Shown: positions 62,832-64,000 of the stretch, in pieces
How positions within the stretch are numbered: position 1 is the first letter of the stretch
Layout of the letters: each line of letters starts with the position of its first letter
Assembly (NCBI GenBank): GCA_963556195.1
Contig: OY744529.1
Span: 58,096,080-58,160,079, forward strand
Length of the DNA: 64,000 nucleotides
Direction: 5' to 3'
Source: Sepiola atlantica
Taxonomy: Eukaryota > Mollusca > Cephalopoda > Sepiida > Sepiolidae
Translations under genes and position numbers: made by a program
The notes under the pieces: model-generated
Seen by the model: the letters and a program-made list of their open reading frames with translations, nothing else
Told to the model about the DNA's origin: nothing
The model's database searches: none

Positions 62832-63299
62832 CTAAACAAAAAAAAAACAACAGAAAAATTTTTCATTTTCAAAGAAAAATAAATATTTCAGTATAAAATA
62901 TGCAAGTTTTATTTTCAATGAAAATTCAGCAGCAGCAAAGCATATTATAATTCAGCAAATCATATTATAATTCAGCAAAGCATATTATAAATCAGCAAAT
63001 CATATTTTAATAACAATAATAAATTGTTGAAGCGTAAGAAAAATATTTAAACAAAAAATAATTGTAGAAGACAACAAAACTAATATTCAAAGAATTCTAT
63101 GTTATGAAAAAGTTTCATTTCTTTTCATCTTATTTTCACCGTTTCTTCATATTTACAATGAAAATGACAAGAATAATCATAAAATCAATTTGAAATTTTA
63201 ACCCTTTTACTACTATATGAGGGAGGGAAGAGAAAGTAATTCACAAGTGTTCATATTTGACACAGGAGTGAGAAAGTATTATTTTGTTATCTATTATTA

Positions 63300-63560
63300 T
63301 TGTAAATGTGAATTAATGAATGTTTGTTTCCTTAAGGTTTTTTCTGATATACTTTAATAACACAACATACATGCTAAAATATACCTTAGTTCTGGGATTC
63401 AGTTATGTTTGAAAAAATTGTTTTAATTGTTCTAATTAGCTCTAACTTATAATTAACTGAATAAGTCACCTATCTCTCGCTTAACTATGTATGTATTTCT
63501 CTCGACCTTCTCACTATGTTCATAAATTCATTCTCTAATATTTCTTTAATGTCTCTGTGA
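63300..63560. repeat. Unclassified interspersed repeat, copy 2 of a pair
   Basis: ATGAATGTTTGTTTCCTTAAGG, TTCTGGGATTCAGTTATG, AATTGTTCTAATTAGCTC and CACCTATCTCTCGC follow the order seen at 60850-61130. Confidence 0.6.
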
Positions 63561-63701
63561 GCACTTAGAGAAAGACTGACTCTTTTTTTAGCGCATTGTC
63601 ATCTAATTTCCATATGTTTCTGTAAACACCACAAACACATATGTAAATTAGATAAGAAAATAAAAACGCTTTTTACTTCTATATAAGAATAATAAAACTT
63701 C

Positions 63702-63738
<37 letters not shown>
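63702..63738. repeat. (AAT)n microsatellite
   Basis: About twelve uninterrupted AAT units. Confidence 0.93.
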
Positions 63739-63963
63739 GAAGTAGATTTATTATATTTAGTTATGCATGAAGAATGTCTTAATTTTTATTTTATTATCTT
63801 TTGTTTTTGCTGGGGATGGGGCGTCCTACTAGATACCATACATTCACCTGCTATTTCAGAGAGACTCCAATTGAGAGATCTTTTTAGGATTTTTTTTCCA
63901 GTTTCTCAACAAATATGTCACAGTTTCTGAATTTTCAAATGAAATCAAAGTAGAAGAAATAAT

Positions 63964-64000
63964 GGTTGTGGTTGTGACCCAATGGTTAATGAGTATGTCT
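63964..64000 (+). mobile_element. tRNA-derived SINE head, cut by the window edge
   Basis: GGTTGTGACCCAATGGTTAA then TGAGTATGTCT looks like the start of a tRNA-type SINE with an A-box. Only 37 bases are visible. Confidence 0.3.

Overview
The window is a piece of an animal nuclear genome: AT-rich, intron-dense, full of (TA)n, (GTAT)n and minisatellite arrays and small transposons, with no operon-like gene packing. The only host gene I can support lies on the minus strand and fills nearly the whole window. It is a giant LDL-receptor-family endocytic receptor that matches LRP1 (LDL receptor-related protein 1). Thirty-two consecutive internal exons can be chained by GT-AG sites with every phase compatible and no in-frame stop: 5,670 coding bases, about 1,890 residues. 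Both the N-terminal and C-terminal parts of the gene lie outside the window. The repeat content (snRNA- and tRNA-headed SINEs, Helitrons, CATA/GTAT microsatellites) suggests a mollusc, perhaps a cephalopod. That assignment is an inference.

Gene layout, in direction of transcription (high to low coordinates): part of a YWTD beta-propeller (62.8-57.7 kb), EGF (56.8), propeller (56.4-50.6), EGF (49.3), propeller (48.7-41.1), EGF (40.9), a cluster of exactly ten LDLa ligand-binding modules (38.5-23.0; LRP1 cluster III), EGF plus calcium-binding EGF (19.8, 18.3), propeller (15.6-14.7), EGF (11.8), and then the first five LDLa modules of the next cluster (10.6-1.2; cluster IV). This is the order found in vertebrate LRP1. 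Local motifs (for example [11 protein letters not shown] and TPNGLTIDH) favour LRP1 over LRP2.

The introns hold the mobile and repetitive DNA. Main items: two full-length elements with a U2 snRNA-derived head and 15-bp target-site duplications (0.7 and 4.0 kb), with related shorter copies at 5.8, 17.9 and 55.2 kb; a decayed non-LTR retrotransposon (6.9-9.6 kb); a complete mariner-type transposon with an apparently intact DD37D transposase (12.1-13.4 kb); a solo-LTR candidate (20.2 kb); a foldback element (23.8-24.5 kb); a 2.1-kb array of a 35-bp unit (25.7-27.8 kb); Helitron-like elements (31-32.3, 40.0, 58.2-58.7 kb); a 5S rRNA-derived relic (33.4 kb); a 1.6-kb array of about 31 near-identical 53-bp units ending about 10 bp from a splice donor (42.9-44.5 kb); an RNase H relic of an LTR-type element (52.6 kb); and a MITE with CAGGGATG termini (53.9-54.5 kb).

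I saw no tRNA gene, functional rRNA gene, CRISPR array or second host protein gene. Repeat classes are called from visible termini, internal motifs and copy-to-copy comparison inside the window. No database search was possible.
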